Below are positions 47,557 through 60,899 of a DNA stretch of 64,000 nucleotides, one piece after another (position 1 is the first letter of the stretch; every line of letters begins with the position of its first letter). The notes below the pieces were generated by a model. It saw only the letters and a program-made list of their open reading frames with translations. It had not been told where the DNA came from and ran no database searches. The translations under genes were made by a program, and so were the position numbers. The DNA lies in NCBI GenBank assembly GCA_003254885.1, contig QANT01003765.1, positions 1 through 64,000 on the forward strand. The letters are read 5' to 3'. The DNA comes from Purshia tridentata. Lineage: Eukaryota > Streptophyta > Magnoliopsida > Rosales > Rosaceae.

Positions 47557-47649
47557 GGTTGGATCGAGCTTGAGCTGCTTCGCACCGAAAACAAATCCAG
47601 GAAGAGGCTCTCAAATCAGTGTGACTCTGTGTGTAAGGGAAATTAATCG

Positions 47650-49340
47650 GGTGGATAACGGGATTGGTTGTTTTTTTTCATATATACCCACTGGCACGTG
47701 ACTCGTGAGAGACTACTGCATTAGTCGCTCCTCATTATGGCCCATATTGCCATTTGTTAATGGGCTGATAGCTTCAAATTTCATATGGGTTCAAACTTGG
47801 ACCGCACCCACAACAATTACGGGTCTTTTCAATTTGGTATCTCATTTTAATTTAATACCCTAATTTAGTTGTTACATTTAATTTTTTTGTCTATTAAAAC
47901 AGTGTTTAAGTTCAATGCTTTTTATCTCATAGATTGGTATAAAGTTGCAGTCATTGATTTAAAGCAACTCCTTAAATGTGTATTTAGCTTTTACGATCAC
48001 ACAATCTACTTTTAAATTTTAAGTAATTCGGCCAAATTAAATATCTTAAGTTATCAGTGGCCAAAAAAAAATTGTCTTCAAGTTATAAAAATATGAAAAA
48101 TTCTAGTAGACTAGAAATACCCTATTTTCCTGACTTTTCTCACCTACATATTTTGGGTTTTCTAAAATTTCTAATATTTTTGTTTGAGTAACATTTTTGT
48201 TAGAGTAACTCATGTACAAAATGAATTTGGAAAAATAAGAAAATTTAACGTCAAAATGAATAAGTGCAGATAGGGGCTTAAATAGGCATATAGGTGAACT
48301 AAAATGTTTGAAATGTCATGTGCAAAGCAAGTGCTTCCACATCAAATTTTCCGTCAATAATTTAAACAATATTGACTATTTGGACTTAATTGCTACCATA
48401 TAAAAACTATGACATTAAAATGGAAATTTCGTAAAAATAAAAGGACTAAAAGTATCATGTTATCTATTTTATTGTATTCATTTTTCTTCTTACACTATTT
48501 TTTTTATTTTTTTGCATGGAGTTGGTGAGTGCTCATGTTTACATAAATTGATGGAGATTTTTCTTGGGAAAAAAATTCAATAAAAAGGTATAGATAGATA
48601 AAGAAGAGCAAAGGGACACAATTTGACTGGGGACCAGTGTTCACCTTAGAAAGGAAAAATGCACTTATTATTTTGTGGAAATAGACTTTAATTTTTAAAT
48701 TTAAATGTAAAGAGTGAATTAGAGTTGACATAATTAGGCGAGGATAAAACTCTTGATTCTCTATAATTGGTTTGAACCCTCTTCCATCCCTTATGATTAA
48801 AAAAAATTTTAATTTAGAGAATCTCTATTTGGTTCATATTTCATACAAAAAAAATGAATCTCTATATGGTATTTATTTACTTAAGAAAAAATGAAAAGCC
48901 GGAAAGCGGCACAAGGACAAACAAAACATTGAGAAAATATGGTGACAAAAAAAATGAAAAAGATAAAATGTCCTTGATTTAAGAATAGTGGGCCCGTCCG
49001 TACACTCTTTCACAATTTGCGGATTTGTAATTGCTCCATTTTTGTTCTTAACGATTTCTCTGTAGTTGTAAGTTGTAACATTCTCCTCTGTTCTGTAGCA
49101 GAAAGCGTACGAATCCTCCTCCTCTTTTTCAGATCTGAGATAAAAAAAAAGAGAAATTCTGAAAATTGATTTGGCTGAGGCAAGAACTTAAGAACAGTGT
49201 TGCCCACGTAATAAAGGTCCTCACTTTCTCTTCCTCCTCGTCAGGAACACACAGAGTAGGCACGGAGGAGGAGAGAGAGTGACCCATATATAAAAGCTAA
49301 CACACAATTCACACACACCCACATATAGAGCTAGTTTTTT
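47650..49340. promoter_or_regulatory. Divergent upstream region of SF3B2 and the polyol-transporter gene
   Basis: About 1.8 kb between the two start codons (47556 minus, 49349 plus). AT-rich, with no gene seen. Transcript leaders of both genes must lie here. A TATA-like CATATATAA is at about 49285-49293, some 60 bp before the transporter ATG. Confidence 0.45.
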
Positions 49341-49348
49341 GGGGGGTG

Positions 49349-51576
49349 ATGGGGTTGGTGGGGTTGGTGGGGGTTGAGGAAAATGGGAATGCTGCTGAGA
49401 ATGGAGGGTCTGTGTCTGAGTTTCAACTTGGGAACAAGACCAAATACAAGAGAATGGAGTCTGAGACCACAGAGGAAGAAGATGTTCCATTGACAAAGGA
49501 AAGCCATAATGCCAATAAATATGTCTTTGCCTGTGCCATCTTTGCTTCTCTAAATTCTGTGCTGCTTGGATACGGTTGGTATCTCCTTCTGTTTTGTTTT
49601 TTTTTTCATTTGTAAATCCCATTTTCAATGTGATCTATATTTTTTTGGTTTGATCCACTTAATTCTTGGAAGAACATCCTGCTTTTCTTCAATTTCATTT
49701 TAATTTTGAATGTATGTTTTTATATGTTTCTTTTTTATCTGCTTATTTGGTGATAGTATTGTGTCGGACATAATCCACTTTTCATGACCAAAAAAAAAAA
49801 GAGAATCCATTTGTGGTGTTGTCTGGCTTTTCAAATAAAAAAACAATGTAACCATATGGAGTTGGAGGACATGGGCATAATGGACATTTGCTTAACTTGG
49901 TGTTAGTGCACTTTATGCAAATGATGAAATTTGCCACAGATGATTTCAATTTAATTGTTACTGGCACGTCTTATTGGATCAAATGTTATTGATGAAGTTA
50001 AAGTGTCATCTCTCAATATCCTTTTTAAATGCTCTGAGCAGTTACAAATAGCATCATGAAGTAAAGAATCTGCTTCAACTACGAAAGCTATTGCCTTTCG
50101 GGAATATGCAGTTCCACTGTTTTTTTTTGGCCTAATGCACTGTGATTTCGGTTTTGTGTAAGAATGAAAGTAGTACAACACCTGATTTATAGTTCGTATT
50201 TCTCACTATGCAGATGTGGGTGTTATGAGTGGAGCAATTTTGTTTATCCAGGAGGATCTGAAAATCACAGATGTACAACAAGAACTTCTTGTTGGAATTT
50301 TGAGCATAATCTCCCTATTGGGTAGTTTAGCAGGCGGAAAAACATCAGATGCCATTGGTAGGAAATGGACAATTGCATTTGCAGCCTTTATCTTTCAGAC
50401 AGGTGCTGCTGTAATGGCTCTTGCTCCTTCTTTTGCAATACTGATGATTGGTAGACTCTTTGCTGGGTTGGGGATAGGATTCGGTGTCATGATTGCACCT
50501 GTGTACATTGTTGAGATTTCCCCTGCAATAGCCAGAGGTTCTCTTACATTTTTCCTGAGATCTTTGTAAATCTTGGAATCCTTCTCGGATACATATCGAA
50601 TTATGTTTTTTCAGGACTTCCAGTACATATAAGCTGGAGGGTCATGCTTGGTGTTGGAATCCTACCTTCAGTCTTTCTCGGATTTGCCCTCTTTGTGATC
50701 CCCGAATCCCCAAGGTGGCTAGTGATGCAGAATAGGATTGAAGAAGCAAGAATAGTATTGGCCAAGACAAATGAGAGTGAGAGAGATGTTGAGGAAAGAT
50801 TGGCAGAAATACAGGTAGCTGCAGGAATGGCTAATGCTGAGAATTATGAAGCAAAAGCTATATGGCGCGAAATTTTGAGTCCTTCACCTTCAGTTCGACG
50901 AATGCTGATTACTGGTTGTGGAATCCAATGTTTCCAACAGATTACAGGTATTGATGCAACTGTGTACTATAGTCCAACAAATTTCAAAAATGCTGGGATT
51001 AAAGGCAACACTCAACTCCTTGCTGCAACTGTGGTTGTTGGGTTTACCAAAACTTTGTTCATCTTGGTAGCTATCTTTCTCATTGACAGAATTGGAAGAA
51101 AGCCTTTGCTTTATGCGAGCACCATTGGAATGACTACTTGCTTATTTGGTCTGAGCCTTGCCCTAGCTCTCCCAGGAAATGGAAAAGTGGGGATTGGATT
51201 GGCAATATTAGCTGTTTGTGGAAATGTAGCTTTCTTCTCAGTAGGGATTGGCCCAGTTTGTTGAGTCTTGTCATCTGAAATCTTCCCTTTAAGGCTTCGT
51301 GCTCAAGCATCAGCCCTGGGGGCCATTGGTAGTAGGGTTAGCAGTGGCGTGATTACCATGCCATTCCTCTCAGTGTCTCGAGCAATCACAGTTGCAGGAA
51401 CCTTCCTTGTTTTTGCAGTGCTTTCAGCTCTCTCTGTTGCTTTTGTTTATACATGTGTTCCAGAAACAAAAGGAAAGTCTTTAGAAGAAATTGAAATTCT
51501 TTTCCAACATGTAGGAGAATGGGAAGGAGCTGAAATAGAAATGGGAGATGCAGAGCGTCTAGTGCAGAAAGAATGA
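49349..51576 (+). pseudogene. PLT4: Polyol transporter 4-like gene (MFS) with two coding breaks
   Basis: Homologue of Arabidopsis probable polyol transporter 4, a 12-helix proton/sugar-alcohol symporter type. Exon 1 is 49349-49574 and exon 2 is 50214-51576, with a phase-1 intron between LLGY and DVGVMSGA. Family marks seen: MGL-VG start, KYKRM, IGRKWT, PESPRWL, FQQITGIDATVYYSP, IGRKPLLY, LRAQASALGAIGSR and PETKGKSLEEIE. Two breaks are visible. One base is missing in the T-rich stretch near 50546-50553 (SLT-x-F-PEIFVNLG expected), giving a stop soon after. A Trp codon in GPVCWVL reads TGA at 51262-51264. Apart from these the two exons match the family over their full length. Either a young pseudogene, or one real break plus a homopolymer error. 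Confidence 0.85.
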
Positions 51577-51599
51577 GTTGTGGCATGCTTAATTGGAAG

Positions 51600-52270
51600 T
51601 CTGAAACCAGTTTAGGCGGTTTGCGGGTTACGTAGAGGTGTTTGAGTATTATTACTTTTTTTTGGCCGAATTGTTTGAGTATTGAATACTGATTTATCTG
51701 CGAAGTGTACCAATTGCACATATTACAACAGAACCAAAAGAGGTATAGATTATTATGTCATCTTGATATCCTTGGCCCCCTTGTGTACTTGAACTTATTT
51801 TTGATAATGAAAAAATATTTAAACCTAATGGGGTTATTACTTTTGTTTTGCTTAAAAAAATTGAGGTAAGACCTTTTAGGGAAAAAAAAAAAATTATCTA
51901 AGCCAATCTGATGTAAGAGTTGACAATAAATCACAGAAAGCAACAAGTACTATACCCCTTTTCCCATTTTGTCATCTTAAATAATTCTTCAAAGGGTTCT
52001 TTGACCTCAATTAAGTCTGCTATATGATAAGGTTTAAAAAATTTCAGAATAGGCGCTGGACACATAATATATTCTCCTATATCCAGAGTCCAAACCCTCT
52101 GCCAATATGAATTGAAAGCTTGAAATTGACGTAGCACTGAAGCAGAACAAATGTGTCCATAAATTATTTGTTAAGCTCACAGTATATATACATACCGAAA
52201 GCAATCAAGTTATGGTCATACTCACTTGCAGACTTGCAGTAGTCTTCTTTTTCACACAGTCACAACAATT
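51600..52270. promoter_or_regulatory. Upstream region of LRR receptor kinase
   Basis: About 0.7 kb between the transporter's 3' end and the kinase gene. TATA-like sequence GTATATATACATACC lies at about 52182-52196, some 90 bp before the ATG. Nothing else recognised. Confidence 0.45.
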
Positions 52271-52281
52271 ACGCATATCTT

Positions 52282-55200
52282 ATGGACAGAACTCAGTACT
52301 TGTCCTTTCCTACGAGGTTGGTGGTGCTATTGCTGCTGCTACATAGCTTATCTATGGCAGCAGCAGTAACCAACATCACCACAGATCAATATGCCCTGCT
52401 TGCCTTGAAAGCCCACATCACTCATGATCCTCACAGCACCTTAACAAAAAACTGGTCTACCACCACTTCTGTTTGCACATGGATTGGTGTCACATGCCAA
52501 ACTCCCCACAACAGAGTCCATGCCTTGAATCTTTCTTACATGGGTCTGGAGGGGACCATCCCTCCACACATAGGGAACCTCTCATTCCTTGTCCAGCTAC
52601 ATCTCCAAAACAACAGCTTTCATGGCTCTCTACCATACCAGATGGACCATTTGCGAAGGTTGAAGTTAATCAGGTTTGAATACAACGACTTAAATGGGGA
52701 GGTCCCTTCATTTTTTGGGTCACTACCAAAACTCCAATACTTGCATCTGGGTGGTAATAATCTCTCGGGGTATATACCTGCAAGCCTCTTCAACACATCA
52801 TCACCACTTCAAACTCTTGCTCTTTCTGATAACATGCTCTCGGGTTCCATGCCCTCTACCATCTTCAATGTGTCTTCTCTGCAATTCATTGATCTCACCA
52901 ATTGCAGCCTATCTAATAAACTTCCGGCCAACATTTTTGGTCACCTTCCTAATTTGCAAGGCCTTTATTTGTCTCTTAACCAGATTTCAGGCCAAGTCCC
53001 ATCCAGTTTATTCAGCTGCACGCAACTGCAAGAGTTATCTTTGTCTTATAATAAATTCACAGGAATCATACCCACAGGAATTGCCAATTTGACCAAGCTT
53101 GCCAGGTTTCATATGAGCCATAACAGCTTCGAAGGTATGATTAACTTGGCTTCCTTATTTATGAATCATCTATGGTAAAACTTCATAAATTTAGTGCAAT
53201 AGTAAACAGGGGTATTCTCTTGTGTGAATAATAAATATTTAAGCATGAAGTTTATGGTTTCCCCGTAAACACTTGAAAAGGATTTAACATAAAAATAACA
53301 GCTCTTTTTTCTTTTCTTTTTTGGATAGTTTACATAAAATAGCTCTAAACTAAAAAATATATTACTTTATAAGCAATGCAAGATAATTAAAATGGTGGGG
53401 AATTAATTCTTATGCATTTTTCTGGAAGAAGGAAATGCAAGTTACTAGGAAATCTCTTTTTATTTTCCATTCTCATGTTTTATTTTGTGAAGTAATAGAA
53501 AATAAAAATTGTTTAGTTTTTCAATTATACTTTGATTTATTATATATTTATAGATAAAGGTATTATAATATAATTAATATTTTCGTAAAAAAACATAATT
53601 AATATATATAAAGGTATTATATATAAAAGTTGTAATTATTTTTCCCATAGAAAGGGAAAATGAAACTCAAGTTGAGTTGAAAGGTTTCACTTTCCCTCTT
53701 TTTGGATATCATTTGCTCATGAAGTAAGAATTGTTACCGTAAGGTTGCACTAACCAAACATAAAAATGAAATTATTTTTTCATTTTCAAGCCTCCAATCT
53801 ACGATTAAACAATGATGGAGAGCATTTATCTTATTGTTCATCAAACAGTGTTAAAAATAATTTACATATAGACCCAAATTCTAAATGAAGCACTAAACAT
53901 ATTTGGTGAATCTGATAGTGGTGGGTTATAGGTACATCTATATGTATTTGTGTGAATTTTATTGGTTTACGTGTAAACGCTTGAAAAGAGTTTTACATAA
54001 AACAAAACTTTATACATAAGAAGATATCTTAGTTTTATCTGAAATGACATACCTCCTGTTAAGAACTTAAGTGGGCTTTTTCCATTAAAACCTTTAATGT
54101 ACTAATTCCCACCTAATCATAATTCTGCCTGCCGTGAAAATGAAATCACAAAGAACTGCATGTTTCCAAAGTCAAAGCATTGCTTATAATAATTTAACTC
54201 TTGAAACTTAATTATATATATATAGTAACAGCCCGGAGCTGAGAGGTGAGCTGGAGAGCCTACAATTTATTAATTACTTGATTTACATTTATAATTCATA
54301 CAAACTACTGCGGTAACTTGTAGTTAATGCTTTGACTTGAGAAAATAATGAACTGCACATACTTTTTTAATTTTTAATTTTTAATTTTATATATATAATA
54401 CATATAGCTGTTAAAATTACAATGCATTCACTTTGTATGATTGAATTTTCGACTTGAATTCACTTTGTAGAGGGAGGAATTCCACAAGAGATTGTTAATC
54501 TTACAGCACTGGAGAGGTTAAGCTTCGCAAACTGTTCCCGAGCAGGTTAAATTCCTTCATTTATCTTCAATATATATGCTAGGCTATATTAATATATATA
54601 TACACAACACAAGTCCTCTCCTTACTATAAATATAATCTTTCAAGCATGTTTCATGAGTTGTGTACAAATTTGATCCATATATGTTTTTATAATGTAATT
54701 TTATAACACACGTTAAACTAAAAGTCAAGAATCCATTTAACCGGTGATTTTTAGTTTAACATGTCAGATTTTTTAGTAAGATAACATTTTCCTATTATTC
54801 AAGAGAGCCATTTGTATAGGTTGGTTTGCTGGTTATGGCAGGTCCAATACCAGAAGAGATAAGCAACCTACAAAGGCTGGAGTTCTTGTATCTTGAGGAA
54901 AATAGCCTAAATGGATCCATTCCATCAAAACTCTTCAACATCTCAACCATCAAACGCATCACACTAGGAGGAAATCGCCTCTCAGGCTTTCTACCATCCA
55001 TTCCTGGCGTTGGCCTTTCAAATCTAGAAACACTTTACATTTCAGATAATCAACTCAGTGGAACAATTCCAACCAGTCTTTGCAATGCTACAAAGCTCAT
55101 AAATCTAGACCTAGCCAGTAACTTTTTCACTGGCCATCTGCCTGATGCATTTGGAAATAATTTAAGGGACCTCCAATACTTGAACCTAGTAAACAACAAC

Positions 55201-57321
55201 TTCACCAGTACTCCTCGGTTAAGCTTTCTCACATCCATGACCAATTGTAAGTATCTGGAAATTCTCTGGATGACTTATAATCCCTTAAACGGCATCCTTC
55301 CCAGTTCGATTGGAAATCTTTCTGCTTCTCTTCAAAGTTTGGCATTAGATTATTGCAGCATCAAGGGCAGTATTCCTAGAGGAATTGGCAACTTAAGCAG
55401 CTTGATTGAATTAACATTAACCAAAAATGACTTGGATGGTTCAATTCCTACAACAATTAATGGGTTACAGAATCTTCAACATTTGGATCTTAAAGACAAC
55501 AGATTGCAGGGTTTTATTCCTGATGAACTTTGTCAGTTAGGGTACCTGGGAGAGTTACTTCTAAGCAATAATAATCTCTTTGGATCAATACCATCATGTT
55601 TGGGGACTCTTGCTTCATTAAGAAAACTATACTTGGCCTCTAACAATCTCAACCTGGCAATACCTTCAACTCTGTGGACCCTCAAAGATCTCTTGGTTTT
55701 GAACTTGTCCTCTAACTCTTTGAGTGGCTACATACCCCCTCAAGTTGGGAATTTGAAGGTCATAACACTTGTAGACTTGTCAAGGAATCAGCTCTCAGGC
55801 AATATTCCAAGCACAATTGGAGACCTGCAAAATTTGGTTAATCTTACCTTAGCCCATAACAGATTACAAGGTTCTCTTCCCAAATCACTAGGCAATTTGA
55901 AAAGCTTGGAGTTGTTGGATTTGTCACATAACAATCTATCAGGTGATATTCCAAAGTCCTTGGAGTCATTCATATACCTCAAATTTCTAAACTTGTCCTA
56001 CAATAGCTTAGAAGGAGAAATTCCAAATGGGGGTCCTTTTGCCAAGTTCACAGCTGAATCTTTCATGATGAATAAAGCACTCTGTGGCACTGCTAGACTG
56101 AACGTCTCAGCATGTACTAGGAGTACTGGGAAAACAAGGACAGTACGGCCACTTCTATTGAAAATTATACTGCCAACAATTGTGTCAATAATTCTGCTAC
56201 TAGCTTGTGCAATTTTATGGAAAACGTATCAAAGGAAGTGCAAAATATCAAATCCACCAGACACATCGGCTTTACCAGAGTCAAAAAGGATTTCCTACCA
56301 TGAACTTCTGCGTGCCACGAATGGGTTTGACGAAAGCAACTTGCTAAGCAGAGGACGCTTCAGTTCTGTGTACAAAGGAACACTTTTCAACGATAATGTG
56401 GCTATAAAAGTATTTAATGTGGACACAGACACAGAAGCAGCATCCAAGACTTTTGATTCTGAATGCGAGACACTGCGCAATGTCCGCCACAGAAATCTCA
56501 TCAAAATCATTACAAGTTGTTCCAACTTGGATTTCAAAGCTTTGATACTTGAATACATGCCTAATGGGAGCCTTGAGAAATGGTTGTACTCTCACAACTA
56601 TTTTTTGGATATACTGCAAAGATTAAGCATATTGATAGATGTTGCATCAGCTTTGGAATATCTGCATCATGGTTATTCAACACCAGTAGCTCATTGTGAC
56701 ATAAAGCCAAGCAATGTCCTTCTTGATGAAGAGATGGTTGCACATGTATCTGATTTTGGCATTTCCAAACTCTTAAGCGAAGGGGCACTTACAACAATAA
56801 CCAATACCCTTGCCACATTTGGGTATATTGCACCAGGTGAAGTCTGTTCTGTTAACCTAGTTCATTTCTCACTTTTATTTTTCTTCATTTAATTTTTTAT
56901 TTAGAACCATCAAGAAGAAAAAAATTCAATACTGAACTGATTGAACATGAGATATTGCTTTGATGTAGAGTATGGAGCAGAAGGAATAGTGTCTATAAGA
57001 GGGGATGTTTATAGCTATGGCATTCTGTTGATGGAAACATTTACAAGAAAGAAGCCCACAGACGAAATATTTGCAGGAGGAATGAGCTTGAAGAGTTGGG
57101 TGAGTGACTCTTTGAGTGGTTCAATAACTGAAGTTGTGGACAGCAATTTGCTAGGAAGGGAAGATGACAAGTATGCTGCTAAGGAGCAATGTGTATATTC
57201 AATCTTCAGTTTAGCCAAAAAGTGTACTGAAAATTTGCCTGAGGAGAGGATTGATATGAAAGATGTGGTAGCCAGACTCATAAAAATTAAAGAGACATTA
57301 CTTTCAATTATCAGGACTTAA
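52282..57321 (+). CDS. LRR receptor-like kinase, non-RD, class XII (Xa21/EFR-like)
   Basis: Plasma-membrane receptor kinase of the group that includes rice Xa21 and Arabidopsis EFR. Four exons: 52282-53134, 54471-54545, 54842-56836 and 56969-57321, giving 1091 residues. Order: signal peptide (about 1-28), LRR N-terminal domain with CTWIGVTC, about 22 plant-type LRRs (LxxNxLSGxIP), transmembrane helix (about 747-770), kinase. Catalytic Lys 832 (VAIK), HCD in place of HRD (Asp 929, so non-RD) and DFG (Asp 947) are present. The glycine-rich loop reads SRGRFSSV (812-819), losing two of its three glycines. Introns 1 and 2 lie inside the LRR region, while intron 3 interrupts the kinase domain at APEYG. 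A fully open frame suggests a working gene. The ligand is unknown. Confidence 0.9.
53135..54470 (+). other. Intron 1 of the LRR receptor kinase
   Basis: A 1.3-kb AT-rich intron with donor GGTATGATT and acceptor TTTGTAG. No gene or complete transposon was recognised inside it. Confidence 0.6.
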
Positions 57322-57329
57322 GGCAAGAG

Positions 57330-59310
57330 GCCAGCAAGTCTCTCTGTGTGAATAGCTTATATCTTTGTGACATTATATCTTTATGTCTCTTCTAATATTA
57401 GAAGAATTTGAAAATAATTGGAACTTGTACAATGCTAAAGGCTTTTGCTCGTTGAATAAGTTTGAGTAGCCATTCTGTCTACCTTAATTTAATTCTAGCA
57501 CTAACACTTGAGTCATTATGTACTTTTAGGAGGGAATGAACTTTTTTTTTTTTGGTTAAAGGACGCATTTGATGAGTAGGAACATATTGAAATGAAAGGA
57601 CACAAGAAGGTCACATGTAATGTAGTGTAGAACAACAGCTACAGTATTAGGACAAGGACAATCTATAAAGGCCATAGATGCCTAAACATACATAAATTCC
57701 AGTGTGGGTCTTGTCCTTGAGGGAGGAATGGTCCCAACTAATCCCTCTCTTTTTTTTGTCAAGCAGATTCAAGAGTTACAATTTACCTTTTCTAATTCAC
57801 CATGAACTTCAAGAGAACAGTCTTTGACTCTTTATACAAAGAGAAAATTAATTATGTAGGAGGCCATCATAAATATGCACTGTGTGAGTGTGTAACTATA
57901 ACCATGTGTCCACTCTGTAAACTTCTAAAATATTCAGCAAACAAGATGTAGTGATTGATCACTCAATGATACAGAGATTTGGAACCATTAATGCTTGAGA
58001 TCTGATGTTCACGTTATACATTAATTAATTAATTTATTTATTGTTCATAAGTTGAATCTCACAAATATCGCATATATAAACCTAAAGGAACAGGGCAAGA
58101 TCATTAGCAACTTCAGCATGGACTAAAATATAATTGACCAAAAGGGTTTCAATTGCAGGCATTAATCATACAACTTTGGCTTGTCAATCTTAAGATATAG
58201 GTCGTGACAAGCACTCCCATCTTGAACAATTAACAAAGAAAGAAGAACATGAAGAAGTGACTTGTTTTGAGTCCATGTTTCATTCCATTAATTTATTTTC
58301 TTTATTTTTGTCTGATAGGATCATAGTAATACACGTAGCAGATAAGCATAATGTACGGCATGTCTTCTGCTCTGGACAACCAGCAAGAAATACATGTGTT
58401 ACCTAACAAAGCTTACTCGAATTTAGATAGATCACCAAAATAGGGATCGATTAACCTTCTCAAAACCCACATGGCATATAACCTCCTTAAACACATCAAG
58501 TCGCACATAAACCCAAAAGAATGCTGTTCGATCTGCCCAAACTTCTATTTTGATGATTTTGAACCTATCAAGCAATGAATTATGAGAAAAAAAGTTATAG
58601 TTGGCAGGTTTTCAATAGTGGTTCCGTCCAATAGACGGCAACAACTGCATAGAATCTTTATTTGCAAAATTGAAAGTCTCAAAAACCCCCCAAATTATAC
58701 ATTGGGATGGTTCTTTTGATTTTTCAAAGTTGGGGTTTGTCTGTAAAATTGGAGACTGACAAAACATGTTTAACAAGTTGCTATAGTTAAAAACAGATTG
58801 AAGGGTTTTGGCCAAAAAAAAAAAAACAGATTGAAGGGTTCAATTATGGTGACGTATGTAAGGCCAGGAAGTAGGTGCCCTTATTGATTGGAAATTTATA
58901 TATCACTTTCACAATAATTATTCTGATTCCTGAATGAACTTCAAGATTAAAATAAGCTTATTTTTTTATTCCATAAATTGCTGAGCTACAATCATTGCTA
59001 CTTCCATTGCTTTGACATTTTAATTTCATAAAATATTCCCAACAGGTCATGCAAATTGCAGAAAATGAAAGGCTCATATGTTTATTCACTATAAGTTTCT
59101 TAATCATGAACAATGGAATATAATATAAGGAAAAATAATAATTTTTTTAATTTTTCTAATTTTTCCTGTCTTCATTTTATTTTATTCCTCATCAGTCATT
59201 CACTACAAGTCTACAGTATAATATGAATGAACAGAGTTGGTAGTTGGTACATATCCTTCATACAACAACCACCAAAAAACATTGCAGAAGACAAGTGACA
59301 GTGCACAAAT
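57330..59310. other. Intergenic region between receptor kinase and glycosyltransferase
   Basis: About 2 kb between two convergent 3' ends. No supportable gene. A duplicated AAAAACAGATTGAAGGGTT word occurs at about 58790-58807 and 58824-58840. Confidence 0.5.
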
Positions 59311-59320
59311 TATCAACATT

Positions 59321-60742
59321 CTATATTGACAAACTCGACGATGAAGAATTGTAAAAGATTGAAACTTCTGACATTATACGATCAATAATACTTCCCTTCT
59401 GAACTTTTAGTCTTCTACTCTGGCTGTTCCACAAGTGCAGTGCAAAGCATTGTGAACGAATATGTCTCAGCTTCCCAAGCAGCCATTTTGAGTGAGCCTC
59501 ATCTTGAGGACCCCGAAAAAGACTTCGAATTCTGCTCCAATCAACTGGATAAAAAGCTGATGGTGTCAACACAGTGAAGTTCAAACCTGGGTTTTCCCTC
59601 ATTCTTGAAACCACCCTTGAAACCAAGTAAGGGCCATTGTGACCCCACTTGTTCCCATCAAATGTGAGAGCAAATTCTTGAATGAACTTGAAGAGCAATG
59701 GATGGTTTTTGTCAAACACCAACACAGCATTATTCAATCTGCTCCAATTCCCAGTTTCCAGATCAATAGTCTGAGCTCCAATCACATTGCTCAACTTGGA
59801 TAAACTCTTCAGCACTATAACATCTGTGTCTAAATAAATACCACCAAACTTGTACAACAAAACAAGCCTAAGCAAATTAGAGAGGTTTTGACCCAAAGAA
59901 ACTTCACCAGGATTCACACTCCCTTTCTTCAGCCTAAAAAACCAGGCTTCCGCAGGAGTATTCTTGAATAAATAAACATAGTCCGGAGAAATTGCCATTA
60001 CTCTGAACCCCGTTTCTAAAAATGGCTTAAAAATCTGAGTTCCTTTGTTGGAATCCAACGACTTTGAGACTATGACCAAACAAGCATTTGGGTGGGACTT
60101 GAACAAGCTCTCCACAGCCAACAACTCTCTATTACCAAAAGACTTTGACGAAATCCAAGTCATGAAGAACCTGACCTTACATGAAGAAGAAGAAGAAGAA
60201 GAGTGATTCCCAGCAAAGAATTGTCTAATTCTTGTTGAAAACGGAGGGGGTTTTGTTTCGGAGGGAGGGATGCTTTTCAGCTTGCGCTTGTGTGCTTTTC
60301 TGAGCCTCTTTGGCCTTTGTATTGAAGAACTCGAAATGGGTATGACTGAACTTCTCGGGTAGTGCAGAGGACCCAAATGGGTCTTCAAAAACATGGGTGC
60401 ATTTTCTTCCTTCACCACGTACATCACAGAAGAAGAAACCTTCGAAATCGAAGTCGAAGATGAAGAAGAAGAAATATTCCCAGTAGCCAATTTCTGTACA
60501 TGTTCTCCGGCGAGATTTGGCGGCAAGAAATTGGCGGGTTCCGGCGCGGGATTGGAGAGAAAAGGAACGTGAATACAGAAGACGTAGAAGCCATTGTAGG
60601 CCAGAAGAAGAAGGAGAAGAAGAGCGAGAAAAGAAGTGGGCAAGCAAAGCAGAGTAGCAAGTATTAACCTTTTTAAGTCTTGCAATCGGTTGATAAAGAC
60701 AGTGAGTGGCTTGGGACGTTTGCAACTTTCATAATCAGACAT
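59321..60742 (-). CDS. Type II membrane glycosyltransferase with DXD motif (alpha-1,4-GT / GT32-like)
   Basis: Single-exon gene for 473 residues from the ATG at 60742. The frame is open further upstream but has no ATG. A short cytosolic N-terminus (1-25) and one membrane helix (about 26-52, Leu-rich) make it a likely Golgi type II protein, with a Ser-rich stem (about 90-190). The catalytic part begins at FFMTWIS. GGIYLDTDVIVLKSL, with the metal/nucleotide-sugar DXD at 305-307, and the C-terminal region (NGPYLVSRV, FYPVDWSRI, ALHLWNSQS) match the alpha-1,4-glycosyltransferase (Gb3-synthase-like) family. The plant members have no well-defined substrate that I know of. No break is seen. Confidence 0.9.
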   Translation of the reverse strand: MSDYESCKRPKPLTVFINRLQDLKRLILATLLCLPTSFLALLLLLLLAYNGFYVFCIHVPFLSNPAPEPANFLPPNLAGEHVQKLATGNISSSSSSTSISKVSSSVMYVVKEENAPMFLKTHLGPLHYPRSSVIPISSSSIQRPKRLRKAHKRKLKSIPPSETKPPPFSTRIRQFFAGNHSSSSSSSCKVRFFMTWISSKSFGNRELLAVESLFKSHPNACLVIVSKSLDSNKGTQIFKPFLETGFRVMAISPDYVYLFKNTPAEAWFFRLKKGSVNPGEVSLGQNLSNLLRLVLLYKFGGIYLDTDVIVLKSLSKLSNVIGAQTIDLETGNWSRLNNAVLVFDKNHPLLFKFIQEFALTFDGNKWGHNGPYLVSRVVSRMRENPGLNFTVLTPSAFYPVDWSRIRSLFRGPQDEAHSKWLLGKLRHIRSQCFALHLWNSQSRRLKVQKGSIIDRIMSEVSIFYNSSSSSLSI

Positions 60743-60899
60743 GGTTTGTTTGGTCGGTTGGTTGCTTGGCTTTTCTGGTTTTTTGGTTTTAATTGGTTTT
60801 GGTTTTGTGGTGGTGGTGGTGGTGGTGATTGTTTGACAAGTATTGAGAGTTGCAGAGTAAGTTGAAGAACGTTTTAATGGCGGAGGCGGCAAAAGATGA

